Of a stretch of 64,000 nucleotides of DNA, positions 49,491 through 59,515 are shown piece by piece; position 1 is the first letter of the stretch, and every line of letters begins with the position of its first letter. Both the position numbers and the translations under genes were made by a program. The notes under the pieces were generated by a model. The model saw only the letters and a program-made list of their open reading frames with translations, searched no databases and was not told the DNA's origin. The DNA is from an uncultured Prevotellaceae bacterium (GTDB lineage: Bacteria; Bacteroidota; Bacteroidia; Bacteroidales; Muribaculaceae): assembly GCA_946406035.1 (NCBI GenBank), contig CAMJJG010000001.1, positions 1 through 64,000 of the forward strand. Reading direction: 5' to 3'.

Positions 49491-51804
49491 GACATACAGC
49501 TACATGGCGAGCCTCGTGCTGGCAGCGCTTTTCGCATTGGTGGCGGCATCTTGCTCGACGACCAAGAAGTTGGGCGAGGGCGATGTGCTCTACACGGGCG
49601 TGAAAAGCCTTAAGTACCACGAGGACAGTGTCAAGATCGACGAGGGAGTGAAGACCGATATTTTCACGGCAATCAACGTCCGTCCCAACAATCCGCTCTA
49701 CTCGCCCTATTACCGCACGCCGTTCCCCTTTGGCCTGATGATATACAACAACATCGACGAGGATGCTACGGGCTTCAAGGGATGGCTCTACAGGCATTTT
49801 GCTGCCAAGCCGGTGCTCATCAGGCGTGTGAACCCCCAGGCGCGTGTGGATATGATCAACACAATCTTGCACAACAACGGCTATTTCACGTCCTCGGCAT
49901 CCTACACGCTCCACCCGTCCAAGAATCCCAAGAAGGCCAAGATCTCCTATGACATCGACGTCCATGCACCTTACACCATCGGAAACGTTGAATATATCGG
50001 TGGCAAGGATCCCTTGATGCTGATGGTGGATTCGCTGGCCCGGGCCAACCATTATCTGCAGACGGGCAGCCGCTACTGCCTGGACTCGTTGAGTGCCGTT
50101 CGTGTCGACATCACCAACTACGTGCGCAACCGTGGTTATTACTTCTTCAGGCCCGAATATATCCAGTATCTGGCCGACAGCGTTCAGGACAAGGGCGTCA
50201 TCCACATGCGCCTGGTCGAGTCGAGCGATATCCCCAACAATGCCAGAATGCGTTACCGCACCCATGACATCGTGGCCACTGTGGTTAATGACGACGGGGT
50301 GGGCGAGCCCGACACCATCGAGTCTCAGCGATGCACCCTCATCAAGTATGAGCCGGTCTATATCAAGGACAATGTCATTCCCTCATGCATCCGTGCACGC
50401 AAGGGAGGCCTCTTCCGTGTCAACAGCATCGACCGCACCCAGGTGGCTCTGTCCAGACTGGGCATCTTCAGCACGGTGGATATCCAGGTCATGCCGCTCG
50501 ACAGCGTCACGCCCGAGGGCGATGGCCTGCTCGACCTGGCCATTAACTGCCAGCTGGACAAGCCGTGGGAGGTGACGCTTGAGATGCGCGGCACGTCTAG
50601 CAATAGCTACATCGGCCCCGGTGTCGAGGTCGGCGCGAGTCACAAGAACGCCTTTGGTGCCGGCGAGAAGTTCTCGGTTGACATCTATGGTGACTACGAG
50701 TGGCAGATGGGCGGATCCAGCGGCATGAAGGGAGCCGACTTCAATTCCTATGAGTTTGGTATTGAGTCCAAGCTGGACATTCCTCGGCTACTGGCCCCCA
50801 GGTTCCTGTATCCCTCGCGCCGTTACACCAACTGGACCCGCTTCTCGCTCAGTGCCGAATTGATGAACCGCCCGCACTGGTTCAAAATGTCGCAGTTGTC
50901 GCTGGCTGCCACGTGGGAGTGGCACACCAACAGTTATTCCAGCCACATGCTCACGCCGTTCAAGCTAACATATAACCGCCTGTTGAGCAGCAGCGAGCGT
51001 TTTGACTCGATCATGAACGACTCGACCAATCTGGCGCTGCGGCAGAGTTTCATGAACGTCTTTATCCCTAAAATTGAATACACCTATACCTATGACCGCG
51101 ACGTCACCCCACGGGACCACATCAATTTCACCGCCAGCTTTACCGAGGCCGGTAATATTGCTTCTGGTATCTGGGCACTATGTGGCGTCAAGGGAACCAA
51201 GAAACTGCTGGGAACGCCGTTCTCACAGTTCGTCAAGGTACAGGGGCAGGTGGTGTGGACGCGCCACTTCAGTCATCAGTCAGCCCTGGCGACGAGGGTG
51301 TTCCTTGGTGCCGCTCATGCCTATGGCAACAGCGATGAGCTGCCCTACAGGGAACAATTCTATGTCGGTGGTTCCAACTCGGTAAGGGCCTTCAACGTCC
51401 GCACGTTGGGGCCTGGCAGCTATCGTCATGCCGCCGACAGCGCGGGTGGCGCGGTGCCCTTCTATGACCAGACTGGGTCCTTCAAGTTTGAAGCCAATGC
51501 CGAGTACCGTTTCCCCATCTTCGGCTACTTCAAGGGGGCCGTCTTCCTGGATGCCGGCAACATCTGGCTGCTCAAGGACGATGAGAACCGCCCTGGTGGC
51601 AAGTTGAGCATGAAGAACTTCTTCAAGGACCTGGCACTGGGAACAGGTATCGGCCTGCGCTTTGACATGTCGATGCTTGTCGTGCGGGCCGACTTGGGTA
51701 TTGCCATCCATGCTCCCTATGACACAGGTAAGAGCGGCTATTTCAATATCCCGAGTTTCAAGGACGGCTTGGCCTTCCACCTGGCCATCGGATATCCCTT
51801 CTAG
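49471..51804 (+). CDS. BamA/TamA-family outer membrane protein (POTRA + barrel), lipoprotein-like N-terminus
   Basis: LVAASCSTTKKLGEGDVLYTGVKSLKY; C-term barrel GLRFDMSMLVVRADLGIAIHAPYD...GLAFHLAIGYPF; overlaps tamB by 20 nt. Confidence 0.92.
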   Translation: MMRARNRTYSYMASLVLAALFALVAASCSTTKKLGEGDVLYTGVKSLKYHEDSVKIDEGVKTDIFTAINVRPNNPLYSPYYRTPFPFGLMIYNNIDEDATGFKGWLYRHFAAKPVLIRRVNPQARVDMINTILHNNGYFTSSASYTLHPSKNPKKAKISYDIDVHAPYTIGNVEYIGGKDPLMLMVDSLARANHYLQTGSRYCLDSLSAVRVDITNYVRNRGYYFFRPEYIQYLADSVQDKGVIHMRLVESSDIPNNARMRYRTHDIVATVVNDDGVGEPDTIESQRCTLIKYEPVYIKDNVIPSCIRARKGGLFRVNSIDRTQVALSRLGIFSTVDIQVMPLDSVTPEGDGLLDLAINCQLDKPWEVTLEMRGTSSNSYIGPGVEVGASHKNAFGAGEKFSVDIYGDYEWQMGGSSGMKGADFNSYEFGIESKLDIPRLLAPRFLYPSRRYTNWTRFSLSAELMNRPHWFKMSQLSLAATWEWHTNSYSSHMLTPFKLTYNRLLSSSERFDSIMNDSTNLALRQSFMNVFIPKIEYTYTYDRDVTPRDHINFTASFTEAGNIASGIWALCGVKGTKKLLGTPFSQFVKVQGQVVWTRHFSHQSALATRVFLGAAHAYGNSDELPYREQFYVGGSNSVRAFNVRTLGPGSYRHAADSAGGAVPFYDQTGSFKFEANAEYRFPIFGYFKGAVFLDAGNIWLLKDDENRPGGKLSMKNFFKDLALGTGIGLRFDMSMLVVRADLGIAIHAPYDTGKSGYFNIPSFKDGLAFHLAIGYPF

Positions 51805-51891
51805 TGATGGGCTGGAATACAGTTAGCGCCCGCTGGCAATGGTTGTCGGCGGGCGCTAACTGATTGAGTGTGTAAAGTTAGTATAAATCGA

Positions 51892-54048
51892 TTACTTTCC
51901 CTTGATGCTGGTGGTGATTTTGCCGTCGATGACATCGATGACGATCGTATCGCCAGGCTGGGCTTGCTCGCGCAGCAGCATCTCGCTGAGCGGATCCTCG
52001 ATTTCGCTCTGGATAGCGCGTTTCAAGGGGCGGGCGCCATACTGGATGTCAAAGCCGCGGTCGGCCACGAGATTCTTGGCAGCATCGGTAATCTCCAGGT
52101 GCAGGCCGTTCTCCTCGACGCGCTTGTAGAACGATGCCAGCTCGATATCCACAATCTTGAGGATGGCGTCGTGGTCAAGCGAGCCAAAGGTGACGATGTC
52201 GTCCACACGATTGAGGAACTCGGGCGAGAACTGTCGATTGAGCGCCTTGCGGATGACCGAGTCGCTGCGCTCCTTGGTCAATTCGCCGGTGTTGAAACCC
52301 ACTCCAGCGCCAAAGTCCTTCAACTCCCTGGTGCCGATGTTGCTGGTCATGATGATGATGGTGTTCTTGAAGTCCACCTTGCGGCCCAGGCCGTCGGTCA
52401 GGTTACCCTCGTCGAGCACTTGCAACAGCATGTTGAACACATCGGGGTGGGCCTTCTCGATCTCGTCGAGCAGCACGACGCTGTAGGGGTGGCGGCGCAC
52501 CTTCTCGGTCAACTGTCCGCCCTCCTCATAACCCACGTAGCCCGGAGGAGCACCCACGAGCCTGGAGACGTTGAATTTCTCCATATACTCGCTCATGTCG
52601 ACGCGGATGAGTGCATCATCGCTGTTGAACAGGAATTGTGCGAGTTTCTTGGCCAGCAGCGTCTTGCCCACGCCCGTCGGTCCCAGGAACATGAACGAGC
52701 CGATGGGGCGCTTGGGGTCGCGCAGGCCGGCGCGGTTGCGGCGGATGCTGCGGGCTATCTTGTCGATGGCCTCGTCCTGGCCAATGACTTGTTTCTTCAG
52801 CTCATCGGTCATGCCGAGCAGTCGTATGCCCTCGCTCTGGGCGATGCGCTGGGCGGGCACGCCGGTCATCATGGCGACGACCTCGGCGATGTGTCCCTCG
52901 TTTACCGTCACGCGGCGGCTGTCCAACTCGGCTTCCCAGCGCTCCTTGGCAGCTTGCAGTTCCTGCTTGAGCCGCTCTTGCTGGTCGCGGTAGCTGGCTG
53001 CTCCCTCAAAGTTCTGGGCCTGCACGGCATCAAATTTGTTTTTCTGAGCCTCGGCAATGCGTTTTTCCAGGTCTTCGATCTCCTTGGGCGTGTCCACCTT
53101 GGTGATGTGCACGCGCGAGCCAGCCTCGTCCATCGCGTCGATGGCCTTGTCGGGGAAGAATCGGTCGCTGATGTAGCGGTCGGTCAACGTGACGCAGGCC
53201 TTGAGGGCCTCGTCGGTATAATTCACGCCGTGGTGCTTCTCGTACATGGCCTTGATGTTGTGCAGGATCTCGAGCGTCTGCTCGGGCGTGGTGGGCTCGA
53301 CCAGCACTTTCTGGAATCGGCGCTCCAGGGCTCCGTCCTTCTCGATGCTCTTGCGGTACTCGTCGAGCGTGGTGGCCCCGATGCACTGGAACTCACCGCG
53401 TGCCAGTGCCGGCTTCAACAGGTTGGCGGCATCCATCGAGCCGCTGGCGTTGCCGGCGCCCACGATGTTGTGGATCTCGTCGATGAACATGATGACGTTC
53501 TTGTTCTGGCTCACCTCGTCGATGACGGCCTTGAGGCGTTCCTCAAACTGGCCGCGGTACTTGGTGCCGGCCACGATGGCGGCCATGTCGAGCGAGACGA
53601 TGCGCTTGTCGAGCAGCGTGCGGGCCACCTTGCGCTCGACGATGCGCCGTGCCAGCCCCTCGATGATGGCGCTCTTGCCTACGCCAGGCTCGCCTATCAT
53701 CACGGGGTTATTCTTCTTGCGGCGGCTCAGGATCTGGGCCAACCGCTCAATCTCGACCTCGCGGCCCACGACGGGGTCTAGATGCCCCTCGGCGGCCTCG
53801 CGGGTGATGTCCTTGCCATATTTGTCGATCACTGGAGTGGCCGAATTGTCACCTCGACTGACATTTCGTCGCTGTCGCGTCTCGCGGTAGGACGGATTCT
53901 CGCTCTCGCTGTCACCCGGGAATCCACCGCCACCAGGCAGGTCGTCGTCTTCCTCATCCTCCTCGTCGGGGAAGTCGGCACCCGCGGTGGGCAGGGCAAA
54001 CTCCTGTCTCCAGTACTGTTGTTGCATGTCGTGCTGGTTGTGTATCAT
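51892..54048 (-). CDS. ClpC/ClpA-type AAA+ ATPase lacking the N-terminal Clp repeat domain
   Basis: Two AAA modules: [15 protein letters not shown] and [18 protein letters not shown]-terminus is [42 protein letters not shown]... and then directly [30 protein letters not shown] loop present ([10 protein letters not shown]). Confidence 0.93.
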   Translation of the reverse strand: MIHNQHDMQQQYWRQEFALPTAGADFPDEEDEEDDDLPGGGGFPGDSESENPSYRETRQRRNVSRGDNSATPVIDKYGKDITREAAEGHLDPVVGREVEIERLAQILSRRKKNNPVMIGEPGVGKSAIIEGLARRIVERKVARTLLDKRIVSLDMAAIVAGTKYRGQFEERLKAVIDEVSQNKNVIMFIDEIHNIVGAGNASGSMDAANLLKPALARGEFQCIGATTLDEYRKSIEKDGALERRFQKVLVEPTTPEQTLEILHNIKAMYEKHHGVNYTDEALKACVTLTDRYISDRFFPDKAIDAMDEAGSRVHITKVDTPKEIEDLEKRIAEAQKNKFDAVQAQNFEGAASYRDQQERLKQELQAAKERWEAELDSRRVTVNEGHIAEVVAMMTGVPAQRIAQSEGIRLLGMTDELKKQVIGQDEAIDKIARSIRRNRAGLRDPKRPIGSFMFLGPTGVGKTLLAKKLAQFLFNSDDALIRVDMSEYMEKFNVSRLVGAPPGYVGYEEGGQLTEKVRRHPYSVVLLDEIEKAHPDVFNMLLQVLDEGNLTDGLGRKVDFKNTIIIMTSNIGTRELKDFGAGVGFNTGELTKERSDSVIRKALNRQFSPEFLNRVDDIVTFGSLDHDAILKIVDIELASFYKRVEENGLHLEITDAAKNLVADRGFDIQYGARPLKRAIQSEIEDPLSEMLLREQAQPGDTIVIDVIDGKITTSIKGK

Positions 54049-54183
54049 TTATCTTAAATTATCGTTTTTTTACATGATGTGAATTGTAAATGAATATTTA
54101 GCAATTATCATGCCAGTTGGCAGGCTGGTAAGCAGGGGCGGAAGAGTTAAAAGGGTGTTAATCGCTCAGCGGAAAATTAGTAG

Positions 54184-54320
54184 AGGCAAGCATGAGGTCG
54201 AAAGACCTCGCCAAGGCCAGAGGCCTGCTTTGACGCAGTCGATGACTGCGACGTGTCCCAATGCTGAAAACAAGACAGGGGTTGCGCTACGCTTCCGCCC
54301 TGCCTAAACCCTGACCAGCC
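54184..54320. other. Structured intergenic region of unknown function
   Basis: Hairpins GAGGTC-GAAA-GACCTC (54194-54209), GGCC-AGA-GGCC (54215-54225), CGCAGTC-GAT-GACTGCG (54234-54250); AAGCA/TGCTT enclosing the first two. Confidence 0.45.
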
Positions 54321-54480
54321 CTAACGGGCACCGGCTACAGCTGCTACTGCGTTTTCACTTTTTTGCCTCGGCGCCCTAATGATTCTAAAAAGAAAACAAG
54401 GCATTGCATGAATCATGCAGATGCCTTGAGATAAGTTTACAGTTTGAACTGATTATTTGATGGTAATCGTTTTTAAATAT

Positions 54481-56424
54481 TTATAAGGCGAGTCTCAAAC
54501 CAATGTAATTACGCTTAAGCGTTGGGGAAATATAGCCTCGTCTAGAAACTCGACATCTATTTGAATCGATCATATATGAACCTCCACGCATAACTCTCAA
54601 TGTGCCCGAATCAGGACCTGTTGGATTGATTTGTTCTCCACTGATAAAACTATAATCCTCATAATACCAATCCTGGCATCGCTCGTAAACGTTACCGCTC
54701 ATGTCGTACAACCCCAGCTCGTTAGGTGATTTGGTGGCGACTGGGTGGGTCGTGGCATCGCTGTTATCGGTGTACCAGCAAACATCGTCAATAATGCTGC
54801 TGCCGGCATATTTGTTTCCTTGGCTCTTGTTGCCGCCACGCGCTGCATACTCCCATTCGGCTTCGGTTGGCAGGCGGAAGGACTTTCCTGTCAGCGCATT
54901 CAGGCGGGTTATAAACTCCTGGCAATCATCCCAGCTGACCATTTCCGCAGGGTTTTGCAGATTCCCTGTGAATTCACTAGGATTGGTGCCCATCACGGCA
55001 AGCCACAAGGCTTGGGTGACCTCGGTCTGGCCGATACTGTAAGATGACAGGGTGACTTGGTGCGCAGGTTTTTCGAAGTTGGTGGCGTCATCCCCCTGTT
55101 CGGGTGTCGCTCCCATTGTGAACGTGCCGCCCTCAACATTAACCATCGTGAAAGACACTCCGTTAACCGTGTAGGTCATTGGGTCGGTAGTAGGTGTAGT
55201 AGGGGTGCTAGGTGTATTACCTGTTCCATTCAGCAAATAGTCAATTAGGCTGGTCACATCAGCAACGTTGACAGCACCATCACCATTTACATCACCACTG
55301 CCACCAGTAGTAGGCGTTTGTCCTTCGGGATTGACCATGATCAGGCAGTCAGCAGTTCGATTAGTGCCGTCGAGGGTTCTTGCGGTAATGAGGCATTCTC
55401 CCCAATCTTGAGCATAAACAGTACCTCCCACAACTCTGGCTATACTTGGGTCACTGCTCGTCCAAGTCACGCGTTGTGATGCGCCAGTAGGCAAGACCGA
55501 AGCCGTCAGTTTATAAGTCTCTCCTATATTCATCTCCAATTCTGTCTTGTCCAGGCGTATAGAACTTGCTGTCACTTGAGTGACTGTAACGGCACAAGAA
55601 GCGCTCAGGTTGCTGCCATCATTGGTGGTAGCGGTAATGGTGGCAAGACCAGTGGTAATGCCCGTCACATTACCGTTAGCATCAACGGTGGCGACGCTCT
55701 CATCGCTTGATGTCCAAGTCACCGACTTGTCGCTGGCGCCAGCTGGCAAGACAGTAGCAGTGAGTTTCTGAGACGAACCGACTGTGAGATTCATTGCGCT
55801 CTGATTCAGACTGATGGAGGTTGCGAGCATCGGATTAACGGTCACTTGGCAAGTGGCGGTCGTGAAGTAGTTAGTAGTGGCGGTAATAGTCGCAGTACCT
55901 GCCCCCCTTGCCGTGATTTTGCCATTAAAGTCAACATCAGCAATACTAATATCACTGGAGGAAAAAGTTGCAGTAGCTCCATATTGTGTGTTATTGGGAT
56001 TGAATTGCCACTGCAAGGTTTGGCTTTGACCCAAATCTAATGTCATCACTGTGGGGAAAAGCATAACATCGACTGGGGCACAAGTAATGGTATAAGTATA
56101 AGTTTTGTCAAATACACTGTTCTTTGCTTTACAGGTTATTGTCTGTGTTCCTTGAAATGGAACTTTTAGTGTGAGTAATGCGACGTTATCCCCTTTACTA
56201 TAGCTGTAAACATGTGACTCTGAATATTCAACGTTGAAATATGCGGCGTCTATAGACCAATTGTATTGAGTGAAATATACATCTCCACCAGTAAATAGAT
56301 CATATTCAGGTACAACAATTCTATAAGTGTCCCCGACTCTCATACTTGTTGTTGCGCTTAATCCGCTCATAGAGTAGCAGAGCATCGCCATTACACATAG
56401 AAAACGAAAAAAGTGTTTCATCAT
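54481..56424 (-). CDS. Secreted protein: BIG2-like Ig domains, one dockerin-type repeat, C-terminal SUMF1/FGE-like domain
   Basis: Start reset to MMKHFFRFLCVMAMLCYSMSGLSA; SVTWTSSDESVATVDANGNVTGITTGLATITAT; GDVNGDGAVNVADVTSLIDYLLNG; GGTFTMGATPEQ...FRLPTEAEWEYAARGG...GLYDMSGNVYERCQDWY. Confidence 0.85.
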   Translation of the reverse strand: MMKHFFRFLCVMAMLCYSMSGLSATTSMRVGDTYRIVVPEYDLFTGGDVYFTQYNWSIDAAYFNVEYSESHVYSYSKGDNVALLTLKVPFQGTQTITCKAKNSVFDKTYTYTITCAPVDVMLFPTVMTLDLGQSQTLQWQFNPNNTQYGATATFSSSDISIADVDFNGKITARGAGTATITATTNYFTTATCQVTVNPMLATSISLNQSAMNLTVGSSQKLTATVLPAGASDKSVTWTSSDESVATVDANGNVTGITTGLATITATTNDGSNLSASCAVTVTQVTASSIRLDKTELEMNIGETYKLTASVLPTGASQRVTWTSSDPSIARVVGGTVYAQDWGECLITARTLDGTNRTADCLIMVNPEGQTPTTGGSGDVNGDGAVNVADVTSLIDYLLNGTGNTPSTPTTPTTDPMTYTVNGVSFTMVNVEGGTFTMGATPEQGDDATNFEKPAHQVTLSSYSIGQTEVTQALWLAVMGTNPSEFTGNLQNPAEMVSWDDCQEFITRLNALTGKSFRLPTEAEWEYAARGGNKSQGNKYAGSSIIDDVCWYTDNSDATTHPVATKSPNELGLYDMSGNVYERCQDWYYEDYSFISGEQINPTGPDSGTLRVMRGGSYMIDSNRCRVSRRGYISPTLKRNYIGLRLAL

Positions 56425-56819
56425 AAAAAAGGTTTTTTGGTGCCCCGCTTCCCCGTTGGGCGAGTTGGTGTAAAATGAAATGGCGCGGGAGTCTGTACCT
56501 GTCACTCGTTCCGCTCCCCAATGTTCTAGCATACCCCTCAAAGCATGAACGAGCAAAACAGAGAACCCACGCCGAATATGTGATGAACAGATGTCATACA
56601 TATCCAAGCAGGGCTATCTATCATTGCTTCGGCCTTGGCTATAGGATTGAATTTGCTAGATTCTGGATTGCCAAGCACAAAGCGCAAATAAACGCCTTTC
56701 TTATGTCAAAAATGTCTATCCCCCAGATTGTAATCTCAAGGAATATGCAAAATTAGCCAATATTTTTGGGAAATGATGCTTTATTGCCATATTTTTACCA
56801 TTGTGTGATAAAATCTATG

Positions 56820-56951
56820 GGTGTCCGGGGAAAAATTGCCAGGGCCGCATCAACACTTCAATGTCAAGGCTGTTATCGTGGTATTGTGTGATGAGGGGCT
56901 TACTTTGTCAGGCGGGCAGACCTGCAGCCTGCTGAACTTTCCCCGAACACC
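56820..56951. repeat. Candidate MITE-like or long-hairpin element with 14-bp terminal inverted repeats
   Basis: GGTGTCCGGGGAAA (56820-56833) versus TTTCCCCGAACACC (56938-56951), 13 of 14 complementary. Confidence 0.4.
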
Positions 56952-56987
56952 AGTAAATGGTAAAAGGTTATCAAGGGGGGAAAATGA

Positions 56988-57025
56988 CAGGCACGCCGGC
57001 CCGTGGAGTGGGGGCGGCGTGCCTG
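56988..57025 (-). terminator. Terminator downstream of the endonuclease gene
   Basis: CAGGCACGCCG...CGGCGTGCCTG followed on minus strand by TCATTTT. Confidence 0.75.
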
Positions 57026-57050
57026 GATGGGGATGAATGGGGCGGTGGCG

Positions 57051-58868
57051 TTAGTGGCCAAGCAGGATGTCGACGAGCGTGGTGACGTCGGCGATGTTGA
57101 CCTCGCCATCCTGGTTGACGTCGGCGGTCTCGTGATCATAGGTCGATGAGCCTAACAGGACGTCGATGAGTGCGGTGACATCGGCAATGTTGACCTCGCC
57201 ATCGAGGTTCACGTCGCCAACGAGCGGCTCGTCGCCGTTGCCCGTGATGGTAACGTGCTGGATGTTGGACCACACGCTGGCGTCGCCATCGGTGTAGATG
57301 GCCTTGACCATGTACTCATAGACGCCTCCCGCGAGGCCCTGCACGGTGTAGTGATTGCCCGTGATGCCGCTCACGGTGCGCCAAGTGGAGTCGCCCTCCT
57401 CGACGATGACGCGGCGGGGGCCGTTAGTTTTGGCGGTCAGGTCGCCGTTATAGACGCTCACATTATATATGTAGAAGCGCTTTTTGGCCGCTGTCATGGC
57501 CAGCTTGACGTTCTTGCTGGTGCAGCCGGTGAGGACGACGGTATAATCGGTGGGTGTGTCGCCCAGGGGTATGGTCTTGCTCACGTCGCCACAGGACACG
57601 ATAACGGCGCTGCCGTCGCTCGTGCCGTTGCTCGAGATCCAGTTCTTGGCATTAAAGACGACGGTCACTGTCCTGGCCAGGTCAAGTTGGGGGGTAATGA
57701 GGTAGCCGATTTCGCTCGAGGTGCCCACCTTCACACTATTGCCTGCCGCGGTAAAAATCTTGTAGCCCGTCCAGCCGGGGTTGTCGGTGTAGCTGTCGAG
57801 CGTCTCGGCGATGTCCTTGTAGCCGTCGGAGGTGGCATTGATTTTAGAGAAATTCTCGGTCATGAGCAGCGTGGTGGTCTCGTCGCCGGGCACAGCGATG
57901 CGGTTGACCTGCAGGGTGTAGCTGGACACGTTCTCGACTGCCGTCCAGTCGGCACGGAATGAGCTGCTTGTCACGGCGGTGGTGTCGACTGCCATCATGA
58001 CGGGAACCTCCTTGTCAATGGGCTCGGGGGTGTCGTCATTGGTCCAGTTGACGTTCTGCTTGATGCCCCAAATGTGCTCGGCCAGCTCGGGGTGGTCAAC
58101 AAAGGGGTTGCGGTTGCCCTGCTCGATATAGACTGCCTCGTTGCGGCTGATTTCCTTGGAGCTGACGGGATCGGCGCGGTGCCACTCCATGAGCAGCCGC
58201 ATGGACCAGTCAGAGAAGGCCTTGTACTGGTTGGCCTGATAGTTGAGCTGGTCACTGCCAGGCCAGTTGCTGATGTCGCTCTTGTAGCAGGTGACCATGT
58301 AGAAGTAGATGCGCGCAAAGTCGCCCTTGTACTCATCGTCGGGCTCAAACACGGTTGACGTGTAGCCGTTGTAGGTGCTCGTGCCGAGCTTGCCCTTCAT
58401 GGTGACGCCCAGTTCGTCGTTGGTGTAGGTGGTGCCGCCGGCACACACGCCATAGGGGTGGTTGCTGCGCCGCTGGTTGACAAAGCCGTCGGTGGGGATG
58501 AGCATGGTCAGGTCGGTGTACATCGGGTCGACATCGCCGCCAAACCAGCTCTTGGGGAATGAGTGCTCGCGATTGATGCCCTCGCCAACATAGGAAGCTC
58601 CCGCCACATGGTTGGCGCTGTGGTCGTACTTACAGTTAGAGTACATGTCGATGTAATAGCCGTCAGGACCCAGGTCGGTGACGTCAAAAGCCGTCCACAA
58701 GTAGTTGTAAGACAGTTTGCTGTGGGTGTAGATGATACCCTCGAGGGCCGTCATCAGTGCCTCGTCATGCTTGCCGATGGCGTTGTCGTAGTAGCCGTTG
58801 GGGATGTCGGCCCAGGCCGTCGCGGCGATGATGAGCGACAATAGAGAAGAAGTGTAATAGCGTTTCAT
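57051..58868 (-). CDS. Secreted endonuclease I-family nuclease with Fn3-like region and C-terminal dockerin-type repeats
   Basis: NREHSFPKSWFGGDVDPMYTDLTMLIPTDGFVNQRRSNHPYG; RIYFYMVTCYKS; dockerin pair GDVNLDGEVNIADVTALIDVLLG...ADVNQDGEVNIADVTTLVDILLGH. Confidence 0.9.
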   Translation of the reverse strand: MKRYYTSSLLSLIIAATAWADIPNGYYDNAIGKHDEALMTALEGIIYTHSKLSYNYLWTAFDVTDLGPDGYYIDMYSNCKYDHSANHVAGASYVGEGINREHSFPKSWFGGDVDPMYTDLTMLIPTDGFVNQRRSNHPYGVCAGGTTYTNDELGVTMKGKLGTSTYNGYTSTVFEPDDEYKGDFARIYFYMVTCYKSDISNWPGSDQLNYQANQYKAFSDWSMRLLMEWHRADPVSSKEISRNEAVYIEQGNRNPFVDHPELAEHIWGIKQNVNWTNDDTPEPIDKEVPVMMAVDTTAVTSSSFRADWTAVENVSSYTLQVNRIAVPGDETTTLLMTENFSKINATSDGYKDIAETLDSYTDNPGWTGYKIFTAAGNSVKVGTSSEIGYLITPQLDLARTVTVVFNAKNWISSNGTSDGSAVIVSCGDVSKTIPLGDTPTDYTVVLTGCTSKNVKLAMTAAKKRFYIYNVSVYNGDLTAKTNGPRRVIVEEGDSTWRTVSGITGNHYTVQGLAGGVYEYMVKAIYTDGDASVWSNIQHVTITGNGDEPLVGDVNLDGEVNIADVTALIDVLLGSSTYDHETADVNQDGEVNIADVTTLVDILLGH

Positions 58869-58870
58869 TG

Positions 58871-59515
58871 TTAATAGGTATGATTGGATAATAGTGAATG
58901 ATAGATGTTCTCAAAAAGATGGCGGAATTGCTGTTCATCGGCCAGAATAGCACGAAACTCCGTCAGGCGGCGAGCATTGTCGCCGTAGGGGATCCACAGG
59001 CGCAGGTAGCCCCCCTGGGCATATTTCTCTTGCATGTGCTCCTTGAGGCGCTTGTACTGGCCCTCCATGTCGAGTCCTGGCTCATGAGACAAGCCATACT
59101 GCAAGGCGCGCCTGACGATGGTCTCGCTGTCGATGATGCGGTCGGCCTCGGCGACGATGCGGCCATAGATGGTGCGCGGCTCGTGATTGCTCGAGGCTCG
59201 ATGATCCTCGGCAGCATCGGCGATGGTGTTGATCTCGTCGTCGTTGAACCAACGGCGCAGCCGCTCGTCGGCCCGCACGATGGCGGCGCTGTCGATGTGG
59301 TGTCTCTCGCGGCCGTTGATCAGCCCCAAGTCATGATAGGCGGCAGCCGTGAGCAGGATGCAAGGGTCAACCTCGGGATAGTGCTGTGCCAGTGTCAATG
59401 CTTGTGCCATGACGTGCTGGGCGTGGTCCCTGCCATGCCCGGCATCAAAGTTGTCATAGCGGGGAACAATCTCGTGCTCAAGAAAAGTTGTTATTTCGTC
59501 AAGATTTCTCATCAA
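58871..59515 (-). CDS. HD-domain phosphohydrolase
   Basis: [17 protein letters not shown]...[21 protein letters not shown]...EDHRASS. Confidence 0.85.
   Translation of the reverse strand: MMRNLDEITTFLEHEIVPRYDNFDAGHGRDHAQHVMAQALTLAQHYPEVDPCILLTAAAYHDLGLINGRERHHIDSAAIVRADERLRRWFNDDEINTIADAAEDHRASSNHEPRTIYGRIVAEADRIIDSETIVRRALQYGLSHEPGLDMEGQYKRLKEHMQEKYAQGGYLRLWIPYGDNARRLTEFRAILADEQQFRHLFENIYHSLLSNHTY

Noticed and set aside
51868-53781. 637-aa plus-strand ORF opposite the Clp ATPase
   Set aside because: Antisense shadow of a clear AAA+ gene; no domain motifs
54184-54300. Self-cleaving ribozyme (hammerhead-type)
   Set aside because: I looked for CUGANGA and GAAA core arrangement around the hairpins and did not find it in the needed order
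56821-57036. 71-aa plus-strand ORF
   Set aside because: Crosses the inverted-repeat element and the endonuclease terminator; no coding signature
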